64,000 nt of DNA from SHVO01 sp041919675 (GTDB lineage Bacteria; Pseudomonadota; Alphaproteobacteria; Rhodospirillales; Rhodospirillaceae): contig JAYRTJ010000002.1 of assembly GCA_041919675.1 (NCBI GenBank), positions 1-64,000 of the forward strand, given 5' to 3'. Position 1 is the first letter of the stretch; every line of letters starts with the position of its first letter. Below, piece by piece: positions 15,917-26,736 of this stretch. The notes beneath the pieces were generated by a model, which was given only the letters and a program-made list of their open reading frames with translations, was not told where the DNA came from and ran no database searches. Position numbers and translations under genes: made by a program.

Positions 15917-16753
15917 TTAGGGTGATTTTTTCGCCGTGACCTTGGTGGACTTGCCGGCGAGGTCCATCGCGGCGTCGATGGTATTTCCGTTCACCTTCCC
16001 GCTGAAGCGCAGCGGCGCGGCGGCGCCCGGAACCGTGGCGGCAAAAGTGATGTTCGGGCCGGCGAGCACCGGCGATTCAATCGGCACCTGTTTGCCGTTC
16101 GGCAGGGTCAGGGTCCCGGAGGCCATCTGGTACTGCTGCTTGAGATCGGCCTTGTAGGTTTCGGCGCCCACCTGCCAGGTCCAGGCGCCCGCGACTTTCG
16201 CCGGAACGATGAAGAGATAGATGTTCCGCGAGTCCACGACCTCGTGTTTGTCCGGCTGCCAGTCGCCCATGGTGAAGGCGTGGGTGACGATGCGCGAGCC
16301 CGGTTTCATTTCGTCGAGGATCTTCGGACGCAGCTTCAGGTTCACTTCCGGAAGCAGGTACATCGTCATGACCGAGGCTTCGCTGAAGTTCATCTGGAAG
16401 AGATCGGCCTGCTTGAAGGTCACGCGGTCGGTGACGCCGGCCTTCTTCGCGTTTTCATTGGCTTCGGCGATGCGCACCGGATCGAGATCGACGCCGACGC
16501 CTTTCTTCACTTTCATATCGCGCGCGGCCGTCACGACAATGCGTCCATCGCCCGAGCCCAGGTCGTAGTGGATATCGTCGGGGCCGACATTGGCGAGTTT
16601 CAGCATGCGGTCGACGAGTTCCTGCGGCGTCGGCACATACGGCACGTCGAGCTCGACGCCGCCTTCGCCGGTGTACTTGGTGGCCGCGACCGCGCTGAAG
16701 GTCATGAACACCGCGGCGAGGCCGGCGAGGCCGATACTTTTGTGCATCTTCAT
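15917..16753 (-). CDS. exported class I SAM-dependent methyltransferase-like protein
   Basis: 278 residues. The first 24 form a clear signal peptide (VFMTFSAVAA-TK). The mature part starts with a Rossmann methyltransferase: YDLGSGDGRIV at 63-73 (SAM motif I), GVDLDPVRIAEANENA (motif II), and ADLFQ...MYLLPEVN. Residues about 185-278 are a beta-rich domain absent from ordinary methyltransferases. S-adenosylmethionine is not expected in the periplasm, so either the leader anchors the protein or the fold has another use. It has its own terminator and sits 15 bases after the APC permease, so the two may be co-transcribed. Confidence 0.8.
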   Translation of the reverse strand: MKMHKSIGLAGLAAVFMTFSAVAATKYTGEGGVELDVPYVPTPQELVDRMLKLANVGPDDIHYDLGSGDGRIVVTAARDMKVKKGVGVDLDPVRIAEANENAKKAGVTDRVTFKQADLFQMNFSEASVMTMYLLPEVNLKLRPKILDEMKPGSRIVTHAFTMGDWQPDKHEVVDSRNIYLFIVPAKVAGAWTWQVGAETYKADLKQQYQMASGTLTLPNGKQVPIESPVLAGPNITFAATVPGAAAPLRFSGKVNGNTIDAAMDLAGKSTKVTAKKSP

Positions 16754-16768
16754 GGAACGATTCCTTTT

Positions 16769-18088
16769 TCAGGCCGTGCGTGACGAACGGCGGGCAAGCA
16801 GCAGAACCGGAAGGCCGATGACAAGCACGACGACGCCGGCGAGGGCGCCGCGGCCTGTAAACGCCAGGCTATTATAGAGCATATAGGCGCCCGTAAGGCA
16901 GAAGAGCGCCGGCGTGACGGGATAAAGCGGCACGCGGAAAGGCCGCGGGGCGCCGGGATCGCGAAAGCGCAGGACGAACAGCGAAACCCCTGTCAGGAAA
17001 AAGAAAAGCCAGAAAACCGGCTGCAGGAAATCGACCACGGTTTGCACGCCTGAGCGCGCGAAAGCGCCCGCGGCCACGATCGCAAGCGCGACCGCGCCCT
17101 GGAACATGACCCCGCGCGTCGGCACGCCGCGCACCGCGTCCCACTGGGCCAGGAAGCGGAACATCGCGAAGTCGTGACCCAGCGCGAAAGCGGTGCGCGC
17201 GCCCGTGAACAGCGTGATGTTGGTGTTGTCGATGATCAGAAACAACACGACGAAAGTGATGACGACCGCGCCCGCGTCACCGAAGGCCGCGCGCATCACA
17301 TCGGCGGCGATGGTTTTGGACGCCGCCATGCCCGCCGGACCGAGCACCGACAGATAGGCGAAATTGACCGCCACATAGAGCGCGGTGATGACCGCGATTC
17401 CGATCAGCAGCGCCCGCACCATGTTGCGATTGGGGTCTTTGACTTCCGCCGAAATGTAAGCCGCTTCGTTCCAGCCGCCGAAGGTCAACAGCACGAGCAG
17501 CATCGCGCCGCCGAGGCTGGCCATGGTGACGGGCGGCGGCGGTTCGGCGGCCGGCGGCGGCGCGGCGCCGCTGGTCAGGCCGGCGAGAATGAGCACGCCG
17601 AGGCCGATGAGCGTGGCCACGAACAAGATATTCTGGAATGTCTTGGTTTGCCGCACGCCGGCGAGATTGAGGCCGGTGAGCACGATGATGATCAGCGCGG
17701 CGTACACCGCGGAGCTGAACGGCCCCAAGGGCAAAAGCTGGGTGGCGTAGTCCCCGAAGATGTAGGCGAACAGCGCGATGGAGCCGCTTTGGATCACCGT
17801 CAGGCGCGCCCAGGCGAACATGAAGCTCACATTGGGACCATAGGCGCGGTGCAGAAAGTGATATTCGCCGCCCGCCGAGGGGTAGGCGGTGGCGAGCTCG
17901 GCGTAACAGAGCGCGCCGACGATCGACACCACACCCCCCGCCAGCCAGACCATGAGGATGGCGTCGGCGTCCCCCAGGGTCCCGGCGACGAAGGCCGGAA
18001 AACTGAAGATCCCTGTGCCGATGACAAGGCCGACGATGATCGCGACGCAATCCGTCAGCGAGAGAACTCTATTTGGTGCGTTGCTCAT
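16769..18088 (-). CDS. APC-superfamily amino acid permease
   Basis: 439 residues from the ATG at 18088 (the frame runs on to 18349 but the extra residues overlap the opposite UPF0178 gene and look non-coding). About 12 hydrophobic spans. The first helix region VGLVIGTGIFSFPAF carries the GTGIF substrate-binding motif of APC transporters, followed by YAELATAYPSAGGEYHFL. It most resembles LAT/YhdG-type amino acid-cation symporters. The substrate cannot be told from sequence. It is divergent from the UPF0178 gene and precedes the exported methyltransferase. Confidence 0.9.
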   Translation of the reverse strand: MSNAPNRVLSLTDCVAIIVGLVIGTGIFSFPAFVAGTLGDADAILMVWLAGGVVSIVGALCYAELATAYPSAGGEYHFLHRAYGPNVSFMFAWARLTVIQSGSIALFAYIFGDYATQLLPLGPFSSAVYAALIIIVLTGLNLAGVRQTKTFQNILFVATLIGLGVLILAGLTSGAAPPPAAEPPPPVTMASLGGAMLLVLLTFGGWNEAAYISAEVKDPNRNMVRALLIGIAVITALYVAVNFAYLSVLGPAGMAASKTIAADVMRAAFGDAGAVVITFVVLFLIIDNTNITLFTGARTAFALGHDFAMFRFLAQWDAVRGVPTRGVMFQGAVALAIVAAGAFARSGVQTVVDFLQPVFWLFFFLTGVSLFVLRFRDPGAPRPFRVPLYPVTPALFCLTGAYMLYNSLAFTGRGALAGVVVLVIGLPVLLLARRSSRTA

Positions 18089-18239
18089 GGGATGACGCGA
18101 TTGGAGAAAATCGCGGTGGCCTCCCTGTTTGTTAAGTCCTGGCGGACAAACCCCTTTTTCCGCAATACAACAGCATGTTAGCGCGCTCAAGGGAAACACC
18201 GTTCTGTAACACCTTGTGCGGCGGCGGACTGGAGGCCTC

Positions 18240-18704
18240 TTGAGCGAGAAAACGATCCGCATCCTGGTGGACGCCGACGCCTGTCCGGTGAAGGACGAGG
18301 TGGTGCGCGTGGCCGAACGCCACAAACTGCCGGTGATCCTGGTCAGCAACGCCTGGATGCGCGGGCCCGATCATCCGCTGGTGCAGCGGATCCTGGTGGC
18401 GGGCGGACCGGACGCCGCCGACGACCGAATCGCGAACGATGCGACCCCGGCCGACATCGTGATCACCAACGATATCCCGCTGGCCGCGCGCTGCATCGGC
18501 GCCGGTGCGCGCGTCTTGCGTCCGAACGGCAAACCCATCGACAAAAGCTCGGTCGGGATGGCGGTGGCCATGCGCGATCTGTCCGCGCACCTGCGCGAAA
18601 CCGGCGAGATCACAGGCGGTCCGGCGGCCTTCACCCCCCGCGACAGATCCCGATTTCTCGATGCTTTGGAAGCGGTTGTGCAGGCTTTGAAACGGGGGAG
18701 GTGA
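18240..18704 (+). CDS. UPF0178 (YaiI/YqxD, DUF188) protein
   Basis: 154 residues from a TTG start at 18240, with GGAGG four bases upstream; a GTG at 18216 is an alternative. The start of the family consensus is plain: ILVDADACPVKDEVVRVAERH, with later TPADIVITNDIPLAARC and RDRSRFLDALE. The fold is related to PIN/NYN nucleases, with conserved Asp residues (DADACP, TNDIPL), but activity is not established. It is divergent from the APC permease. The next + gene is the RNA helicase, about 330 bases further, with its own promoter. Confidence 0.88.
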   Translation: MSEKTIRILVDADACPVKDEVVRVAERHKLPVILVSNAWMRGPDHPLVQRILVAGGPDAADDRIANDATPADIVITNDIPLAARCIGAGARVLRPNGKPIDKSSVGMAVAMRDLSAHLRETGEITGGPAAFTPRDRSRFLDALEAVVQALKRGR

Positions 18705-18712
18705 AGTAAAGC

Positions 18713-18750
18713 CCTTACACTGACCCCTTACATTGCCCCCCCTACATTGA
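18713..18750 (+). repeat. three direct repeats CTTACAYTG upstream of and into the helicase promoter
   Basis: CTTACACTG (18714), CTTACATTG (18727) and CCTACATTG (18741), at 13-14-bp spacing and separated by C-runs. The third overlaps the TTGACA -35 element. The spacing suggests binding sites on roughly one face of the helix. Confidence 0.55.
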
Positions 18751-18775
18751 CAATATGCGCCGCAGCACGTATATG
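18747..18775 (+). promoter_or_regulatory. sigma-70-type promoter of the RNA helicase gene
   Basis: TTGACA at 18747-18752, 17-bp spacer, TATATG at 18770-18775. Transcription from here would give a leader of about 250 bases before the ATG at 19035. Confidence 0.65.
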
Positions 18776-18896
18776 GGCCTCCGTCTGCCCTATGCAGGCA
18801 ACATCTCGCGATTCGCGCGCAGGTGCACCGGCCCCCAAGAATAACGTGAAATATGGGCCGCGAGGGATTCCACCTTTAAAGTTGGCGATCCCGCAC

Positions 18897-18915
18897 CGTC
18901 TCCTGAGACGTTTTT
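18897..18915 (+). terminator. possible attenuator hairpin in the helicase leader
   Basis: CGTCT-CCTG-AGACG stem-loop followed directly by five T. The stem is only 5 bp, so this is weak, but its position inside a long leader of an RNA helicase makes attenuation possible. Confidence 0.35.
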
Positions 18916-19034
18916 GAATTCCCTCCCGTCGGTTGCGTGCCCAGGGGACTAAAAATCCCAATGGGGGTTATCGCAAAACCGTTTTGCGCCGCCTTTCGCG
19001 GCTGCACGACCTTTGCCTATTTGAAAGTGATTCT

Positions 19035-20369
<1,335 letters not shown>

Positions 20370-20376
20370 TTTCTAA

Positions 20377-20412
20377 GGCGTGTTCTTATCGGAAAACCTT
20401 CCGGAACACGCC
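20377..20412 (+). terminator. stem-loop after the RNA helicase gene
   Basis: 9-bp outer stem (20377-20385 with 20404-20412) and inner 5-bp stem CGGAA/TTCCG. It lies 8 bases after the stop. There is no T-run, so it may stabilise the 3' end or act with Rho. Confidence 0.5.
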
Positions 20413-20462
20413 TATGCCTCCTCACGGCTCTCGGGGCGCGCGGCTTCCCATGCTTCGAAGCC

Positions 20463-20525
20463 GCGCCTGCCTTCATCCCTGCCTTCATCAAAGTCATGCC
20501 GATCTTTTGGCGGGAAGGCAGGCGC
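20463..20525. repeat. 12-bp inverted repeat with an internal direct repeat
   Basis: Arms of 12 bp (20463-20474 and 20514-20525) are perfect. CTGCCTTCATC occurs twice in tandem at the left arm. It lies between the convergent helicase and thiolase genes in a 270-bp gap with no gene. Confidence 0.6.
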
Positions 20526-20641
20526 TTTATGCGACGCGCGCCATGCCTTGTTGAGGCGTCGAAGCGGCGCCCGGGTTTACGGCCATGTGAGCGATGGCGT
20601 CTTCAAACGTTAAAGCATTCAGATTACTAATTTATTTCCCG

Positions 20642-21916
20642 CTAGGCCGACAGCAACGCGACGCCGCCGAGGCCGCCGTCCGTACAAATACTGACGATGG
20701 CGAGACGTCCCGCCGGAGAGGCCGAAAGCTCCTTCACCGCCTGGCTGAGAATACGCGCCCCCGTGGCCCCGAACGGATGGCCGAGCGCCACGCTGCCGCC
20801 GTTGGGATTCATGCGGTCCCAGGGGAAAGACCCCAGGTCCGCCGTCACGCCCGCGCGTTCGGTGAGCCAGGCCTTATCTTCCATCGCCGCGATATGGCAC
20901 AGCACCTGCGCCGAGAACGCCTCGTGGATTTCCCACAAGGCCACGCTCTCGTAGGTCAGCCCGTGACGGGCCAGCAGGCGCGGGATCGCGACGGCGGGCG
21001 CCATCAGCAAGCCGTCGCGCAGCATATCCACCGCGGCGAGTTCCCAATCCACGAGCCGTACACGCGGGGTCTTTGCCGGCAGGCGGGCCAGCCCGGCGTC
21101 GTTGGCGACCCACACACCGGCGGCGCCGTCGGTGAGCGGTGATGAATTGCCGGCGGTGAGCGTGCCTTTCCCGCTTTCGGTATCGAAGGACGGTTTGAGC
21201 TTGGCGAGTTTCGCGAGCGACGTATCCCCGCGCGGAAGAACGTCTTTCGCCAGTCCATCGATGGGGATCACGAGATCGTCGAAGAAGCCCTTGTTCCACC
21301 CGGCGACGGCGCGCCGGTGGCTTTCAAGCGCGAGTTCGTCCTGGCGGGCGCGCGGGATGTTCCACGCCTTCGCCATCAGCTCGCAGCCCTCGCCCATGGA
21401 AAGGCCCGTGGTGCGGTTGGTCACGCTGGGGATGTGCAGGCGCACATCTTTGAGCGGCAGAGCGCTCAGCATCGCCGCGTGTTGACCGACGGATTTGGCC
21501 TGGAAGAAACGGCGCAGCCAGGTGGAGAAGCCTTGATTGATGCCGATCTGCACGCCGCTCATGCTTTCCGAACCGCCGACAAGGGCAAGCGAGGACGCGC
21601 CCATGCGCAAACGGTCCGCGGCGGCGAACACGCCGACCATGCTGGTGGCGCAGGCCATGACGGTGGTGAAGGCGGGGATATGCACGCCGATTCCCGCGTC
21701 GAGCGTGATTTCCCGCGCGATATTGCTCCACCGGAGGCTCGGCGCGACCGTGCCCCACACCACGAGATCGGGCCGGTCGGCGTCGCGGAGCTGGCCGCAC
21801 ATCACTTGCACGACCGGCGCCGACAGCGAGATCGCATCGCGTTTCGAAAGAGGCCCGTCCACTTTCGCGAAGGGCGTGCGCAAACCGGCCGCGAGCCAAA
21901 GCTGTGACGACGTCAT
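20642..21916 (-). CDS. acetyl-CoA acyltransferase (thiolase, FadI/FadA-like)
   Basis: 424 residues. The thiolase active-site residues are present: nucleophilic Cys in VMACATSMVG near residue 89, His in EIHEAFSAQ near 337, GHPFGATGAR, and the second Cys in SICTDGGLGG near 412. GGSESMSG and NSSPLTDGAA are also typical. It catalyses thiolytic cleavage of 3-ketoacyl-CoA in fatty-acid degradation or the reverse condensation. Its length of 424 fits FadI better than the about 390 of ordinary thiolases. No hydratase/dehydrogenase partner gene is adjacent, so it is a stand-alone copy. Confidence 0.9.
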   Translation of the reverse strand: MTSSQLWLAAGLRTPFAKVDGPLSKRDAISLSAPVVQVMCGQLRDADRPDLVVWGTVAPSLRWSNIAREITLDAGIGVHIPAFTTVMACATSMVGVFAAADRLRMGASSLALVGGSESMSGVQIGINQGFSTWLRRFFQAKSVGQHAAMLSALPLKDVRLHIPSVTNRTTGLSMGEGCELMAKAWNIPRARQDELALESHRRAVAGWNKGFFDDLVIPIDGLAKDVLPRGDTSLAKLAKLKPSFDTESGKGTLTAGNSSPLTDGAAGVWVANDAGLARLPAKTPRVRLVDWELAAVDMLRDGLLMAPAVAIPRLLARHGLTYESVALWEIHEAFSAQVLCHIAAMEDKAWLTERAGVTADLGSFPWDRMNPNGGSVALGHPFGATGARILSQAVKELSASPAGRLAIVSICTDGGLGGVALLSA

Positions 21917-22008
21917 GGGTTTTCCCCGGTTAAGGAACCATGGCCGAGTTTATCGCGAAACGCGCGCTTCTTTGTTGCAAAGAATGTCCTTCGCGCCGTT
22001 AAGGCCGA

Positions 22009-22036
22009 TTGACCCCGCTGCCACAGGGTTTAATAC
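22009..22036 (+). promoter_or_regulatory. thiC promoter
   Basis: TTGACC at 22009-22014, 16-bp spacer, TAATAC at 22031-22036. The expected start of transcription falls at about the first base of the riboswitch P1 stem. Confidence 0.65.
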
Positions 22037-22040
22037 TCCG

Positions 22041-22166
22041 GTCCATCCAAGGGGTGCCTGACTCTTTGAGTCGGGCCGTGATTGATCACGGCCTATCGGG
22101 CTGAGAGGCCGCGTGAGCGGTAAACCCTTAGAACCTGATCCGGGTGATACCGGCGTAGGGATGGAC
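22041..22166 (+). ncRNA. TPP riboswitch (THI element)
   Basis: All hallmark blocks are present: GGGGTGCC at 22051, GGGCTGAGA at 22098, ACCCTTAGAACCTGATC at 22124-22140, and GTGATACCGGCGTAGGGA at 22144-22161. P1 is GTCCATCC (22041-22048) with GGATGGAC (22159-22166). An extra hairpin GGCCGTGAT-TG-ATCACGGCC lies at about 22074-22093, within the optional P3a arm. Binding of thiamine pyrophosphate would shut off thiC downstream. Confidence 0.97.
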
Positions 22167-22200
22167 CGTCGAAAGCTCATCCGCCTTTGCGCACGATTCC

Positions 22201-22222
22201 CGGGTCTCCATGCAAGGAGATC
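22201..22222 (+). promoter_or_regulatory. thiC ribosome-binding-site hairpin
   Basis: TCTCC (22205-22209) pairs with GGAGA (22216-22220), which contains the Shine-Dalgarno of thiC. With TPP bound to the upstream aptamer this hairpin can hide the site, so control is probably at translation. Confidence 0.65.
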
Positions 22223-22225
22223 CAC

Positions 22226-24046
<1,821 letters not shown>

Positions 24047-24063
24047 GCGGAGCCGGAGCGGGC

Positions 24064-24795
24064 GTGACGGAAGAGACACTGCGGGCGGACGCAAGGGAGA
24101 TGCCACAACGCTCACGCGGCTTTCGTATCGGCCGCGCCGTCTTCCTTGCGCTTCTGATCGCGCTTCTCGCGCCCGCCGCCCTTATCCTGCTCTATCGTTT
24201 CGTGCCCGTGCCCGGCACGCCGCTGATGGTGCTGCGGGCCATCGAGGGCGCGGGATGGAACTATACGTGGCGGCCCATGGAGCGCATCGCGCCGTCCCTT
24301 GCCCGCGCGGCTCTCACCGCCGAAGACGAATCCTTCTGCACGCACCACGGCTTCGACACCAAGGCTTTGCAGAAAGCCTGGGAAGACTATCTCGAGGACG
24401 ACGGCGGCGCCTTGCGCGGCGGATCGACCATCAGCCAGCAGACCGCGAAAAATCTATTGCTGTGGCCGGGCCGGGACTGGGTGCGCAAAGGCCTGGAGGC
24501 CTGGTTGACGATCTACCTCGAAACCTTGTGGCCCAAACAACGGATCATGGAGGTTTATTTGAACGTGGTGGAGTGGGGGCGCGGCGTGTACGGCGCCGAG
24601 GCGGCCGCGAAACATCACTTCGGAAAAACCGCGGCCGCCTTGAGCGCCGCCGAAGCGGCCAGGCTGGCGGCCGTATTGCCGAGCCCGCTGCGCTGGTCGG
24701 CGTCGAACCCCGGCCCCTATGTGCGCCGGCGCGCGGAGACATTGCAGGGCCGCGCGGCCCGTCTGGGCGAACTGGCCGGCTGCCTCGGGAAATAG
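24064..24795 (+). CDS. mtgA: monofunctional biosynthetic peptidoglycan transglycosylase
   Basis: 243 residues from a GTG start with GGAG about 10 bases upstream. One membrane span at about 27-47, then a GT51 domain with TAEDESFCTHHGFD (catalytic Glu), GGSTISQQTAKNL, and EVYLNVVEWGRGVYGAEAAAKHHFGK. There is no transpeptidase domain, as expected for MtgA. It polymerises glycan strands from lipid II at the outer face of the inner membrane. It sits directly behind thiC and may be transcribed from the same TPP-controlled promoter, which is unusual for a wall enzyme. Confidence 0.93.
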   Translation: MTEETLRADAREMPQRSRGFRIGRAVFLALLIALLAPAALILLYRFVPVPGTPLMVLRAIEGAGWNYTWRPMERIAPSLARAALTAEDESFCTHHGFDTKALQKAWEDYLEDDGGALRGGSTISQQTAKNLLLWPGRDWVRKGLEAWLTIYLETLWPKQRIMEVYLNVVEWGRGVYGAEAAAKHHFGKTAAALSAAEAARLAAVLPSPLRWSASNPGPYVRRRAETLQGRAARLGELAGCLGK

Positions 24796-24799
24796 ATTT

Positions 24800-25261
24800 C
24801 TATTCGGCCTCGGGCGCGAGATGCGGCACGGCAATGCGCCGGCCCGTGAGCGCTTCTTCCAGCGCGGTCTTGAGTGTCCCCGGCCCGGCGGGCTTCACGA
24901 GGAACGCCGAGATGCCGAGGCGGGCGGCGTCCCGGTAGAGACCCATATCGTTGTGGCCGGTCAGCATGACGACCGGCATTTTCCGGAGCCGGCTGTGCGC
25001 GGAAGCGCGAAGCTTCTCGATGAACCTCACGCCGTTCATGCCGGGCAGCTCGAAATCCACGATCAGCACGTCGGAGAGATCGGGCTCGCGTTCGAGCGTG
25101 GCGAGCGCCTCCTCGGCCGAGCGCGCGCTCGAAACCTTCGGAATGGACAGGCTTGTCAATAAGCGGCCCAGGAGGTCCCGCACGAAGTTCTGATCCTCGA
25201 CGATCAAAACCGATGCCGAGTCCAACACGTGAGCCGGAGAAGTATGTTCGTCCGCCGCCAT
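24800..25261 (-). CDS. single-domain response regulator (CheY-like)
   Basis: 153 residues, a receiver domain without an output domain. SVLIVEDQNFVRD holds the acidic pocket, LIVDFELPGMNG carries the phosphorylated Asp69, MLTGHND the conserved Thr and FLVKPAG the Lys. A 15-residue N-terminal and 25-residue C-terminal tail flank it. It should be phosphorylated by a histidine kinase not present in the window and signal by protein-protein contact. The neighbours, mtgA (convergent) and aspartate dehydrogenase (upstream on the same strand, 52 bp), give no clue to its pathway. Confidence 0.9.
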   Translation of the reverse strand: MAADEHTSPAHVLDSASVLIVEDQNFVRDLLGRLLTSLSIPKVSSARSAEEALATLEREPDLSDVLIVDFELPGMNGVRFIEKLRASAHSRLRKMPVVMLTGHNDMGLYRDAARLGISAFLVKPAGPGTLKTALEEALTGRRIAVPHLAPEAE

Positions 25262-25313
25262 ATCTAAAAATAACTCAGCACGCCCGCGAAATCAGCGCTT
25301 TTTGACGGAGCCT

Positions 25314-26099
25314 TTAAATTACGATCGCGGCGGCTTCGTTTTCAAGCACACGCATGATGGAAAGCGCGGCCATATGCGAGGTTTTTGGATTGTCCGGCGA
25401 AGGGTTCGCGTGAATTTCGAGCGCCATGCGCCCGAATTTGCCCGACGCTTCCAGGCGATGAACATTCTGCGTCACCGCCGGATCGGCGACCAGCATGATC
25501 CGGGTGTTTTCGAATCCGATGCCCGCCAGGGCCGCGGTGGCGGCGACATTGGCGTTCTTCGGGAACGTAAGCGCGGCGTCCCGGGCGTTGCCGGAATAGA
25601 TGACCGCGCGCGCCGTGATCTTCGCGAGATCATGAGACTGTTCGGCGGGCGTGCCTTTCCAGGCAAGCGGCGGCTTGCTCGAGGTCAGGGTCACGCTGTC
25701 GAGGCCGGCGATCTTCGCCGAGGCCAGGGCATCGACGCCGGGCAGGGCGCCCGCGACCAGCTTTACCTGCGCGGTTGAACGCGCGGCGGCGGCGGTGAGT
25801 TCTTCCAAAAGCGCGGGATCGGCGAGGCTGCCGGTGGAGACAATGACGAGATCGATGCCCGCGCCAAGAACCGGACCGCAGACCGCGCGCACGGCGCCGT
25901 GCCCCGCGCACTCGACAACGAGGTCGGGCTTCAGGGCGACGAGCTCATCCACGGAATAGACGATCTTGTGAGCGCCGGCGGAGACGGTATCGGCGGGAAG
26001 GCCAAGGGCGCCGACGATGGAAAAGGTTTGGGACCTCTGCGCGCAGAACGAACTGACAAGGCGGGCGATCGCGCCGTTGCCGACAAGTGCGATTTTCAA
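25314..26099 (-). CDS. L-aspartate dehydrogenase-like protein
   Basis: 261 residues, usual for the NadX/aspartate dehydrogenase family. It has an N-terminal NAD(P) motif (GNGAIARL), ECAGHGAVR, VSTGSLAD, and the signature C-terminal parts FPKNANVAATAALAGIGF and HANPSPDNPKTSHMAA. The enzyme oxidises L-aspartate to iminoaspartate, for NAD synthesis or amino-acid use. No nadA or nadC is near, so a degradative or other role is as likely. It ends a minus-strand group with a DsbA-fold isomerase and Cox-type genes, 15 bases after the isomerase. Confidence 0.85.
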   Translation of the reverse strand: MKIALVGNGAIARLVSSFCAQRSQTFSIVGALGLPADTVSAGAHKIVYSVDELVALKPDLVVECAGHGAVRAVCGPVLGAGIDLVIVSTGSLADPALLEELTAAAARSTAQVKLVAGALPGVDALASAKIAGLDSVTLTSSKPPLAWKGTPAEQSHDLAKITARAVIYSGNARDAALTFPKNANVAATAALAGIGFENTRIMLVADPAVTQNVHRLEASGKFGRMALEIHANPSPDNPKTSHMAALSIMRVLENEAAAIVI

Positions 26100-26114
26100 C
26101 TTAAGCTCCAGATC

Positions 26115-26714
26115 TCAATTTTTCTCTTTGAGGCGGCGTTCAAGCTGATCGAGCCGGTCCGCGCCCCAAAACGGTTCTCCGTCCAGGACCATGAACGGGG
26201 CGCCGATCATACCGTCGGCGCGCGCGCTGTCCATCGCTTCGACCACCGCGCGTTTCGCGGCCGGATTTGCCGCCGCGGCCTCGATATCGCCGAGAGAAAG
26301 GCCGAGATGTCCGCAGGCCTCGGCGACGTCCGCCGCCGTGGCGACCGCGCGTCCCTCGCCGAAAGCCCGGGTCATGACGGCGACGGCGAAATCGCGGGCC
26401 AGCTTCGGATCGCGCGCCTTCAGGCTCCAGAAGGCGTAGCGGGAAATCTTGGCATCGAAGGGAAAAACGTCCGGGAGCTTGAAAGGCACTCCGGCGAATG
26501 CGGCGCTGCGCAGGAGATCGATGCTGTTGTACTTGAGCCGCGCCGGAATGAACGGCGGCGGTTTGACCTCGAGCGACTGGAAGATGTGCCCGAGCGAGAC
26601 GGCGATCCAATCGACCTCGCGTCCATAGCGGGCGGCGAGGCCGTCGATGCGCCGGAGGACGAGATAGGAATAGGTCGAGACCAGATCGAAGTAGAAACGG
26701 ATCGGTGCGGACAT
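26115..26714 (-). CDS. 2-hydroxychromene-2-carboxylate isomerase-like DsbA-fold protein
   Basis: 199 residues. FYFDLVSTYSYL replaces the CxxC of DsbA by a Ser-containing site, as in the kappa-class GST-like 2-hydroxychromene-2-carboxylate isomerases. FWSLKARDPKLARDF, and the C-terminal MIGAPFMVLDGEPFWGADRLDQLERRL, are typical. In naphthalene catabolism this enzyme uses glutathione; most genomic copies, like this one, have no known substrate. It lies 22 bases after the CoxM-like gene and 15 before aspartate dehydrogenase, suggesting a shared degradative operon. Confidence 0.85.
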   Translation of the reverse strand: MSAPIRFYFDLVSTYSYLVLRRIDGLAARYGREVDWIAVSLGHIFQSLEVKPPPFIPARLKYNSIDLLRSAAFAGVPFKLPDVFPFDAKISRYAFWSLKARDPKLARDFAVAVMTRAFGEGRAVATAADVAEACGHLGLSLGDIEAAAANPAAKRAVVEAMDSARADGMIGAPFMVLDGEPFWGADRLDQLERRLKEKN

Positions 26715-26736
26715 TATCCCCTCGCCGGTTGTGTCT

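Noticed and set aside
18086..18349. Longer N-terminus of the APC permease
   Set aside because: The extra residues overlap the opposite UPF0178 gene and lack transporter character; the ATG at 18088 starts a normal APC N-terminus.
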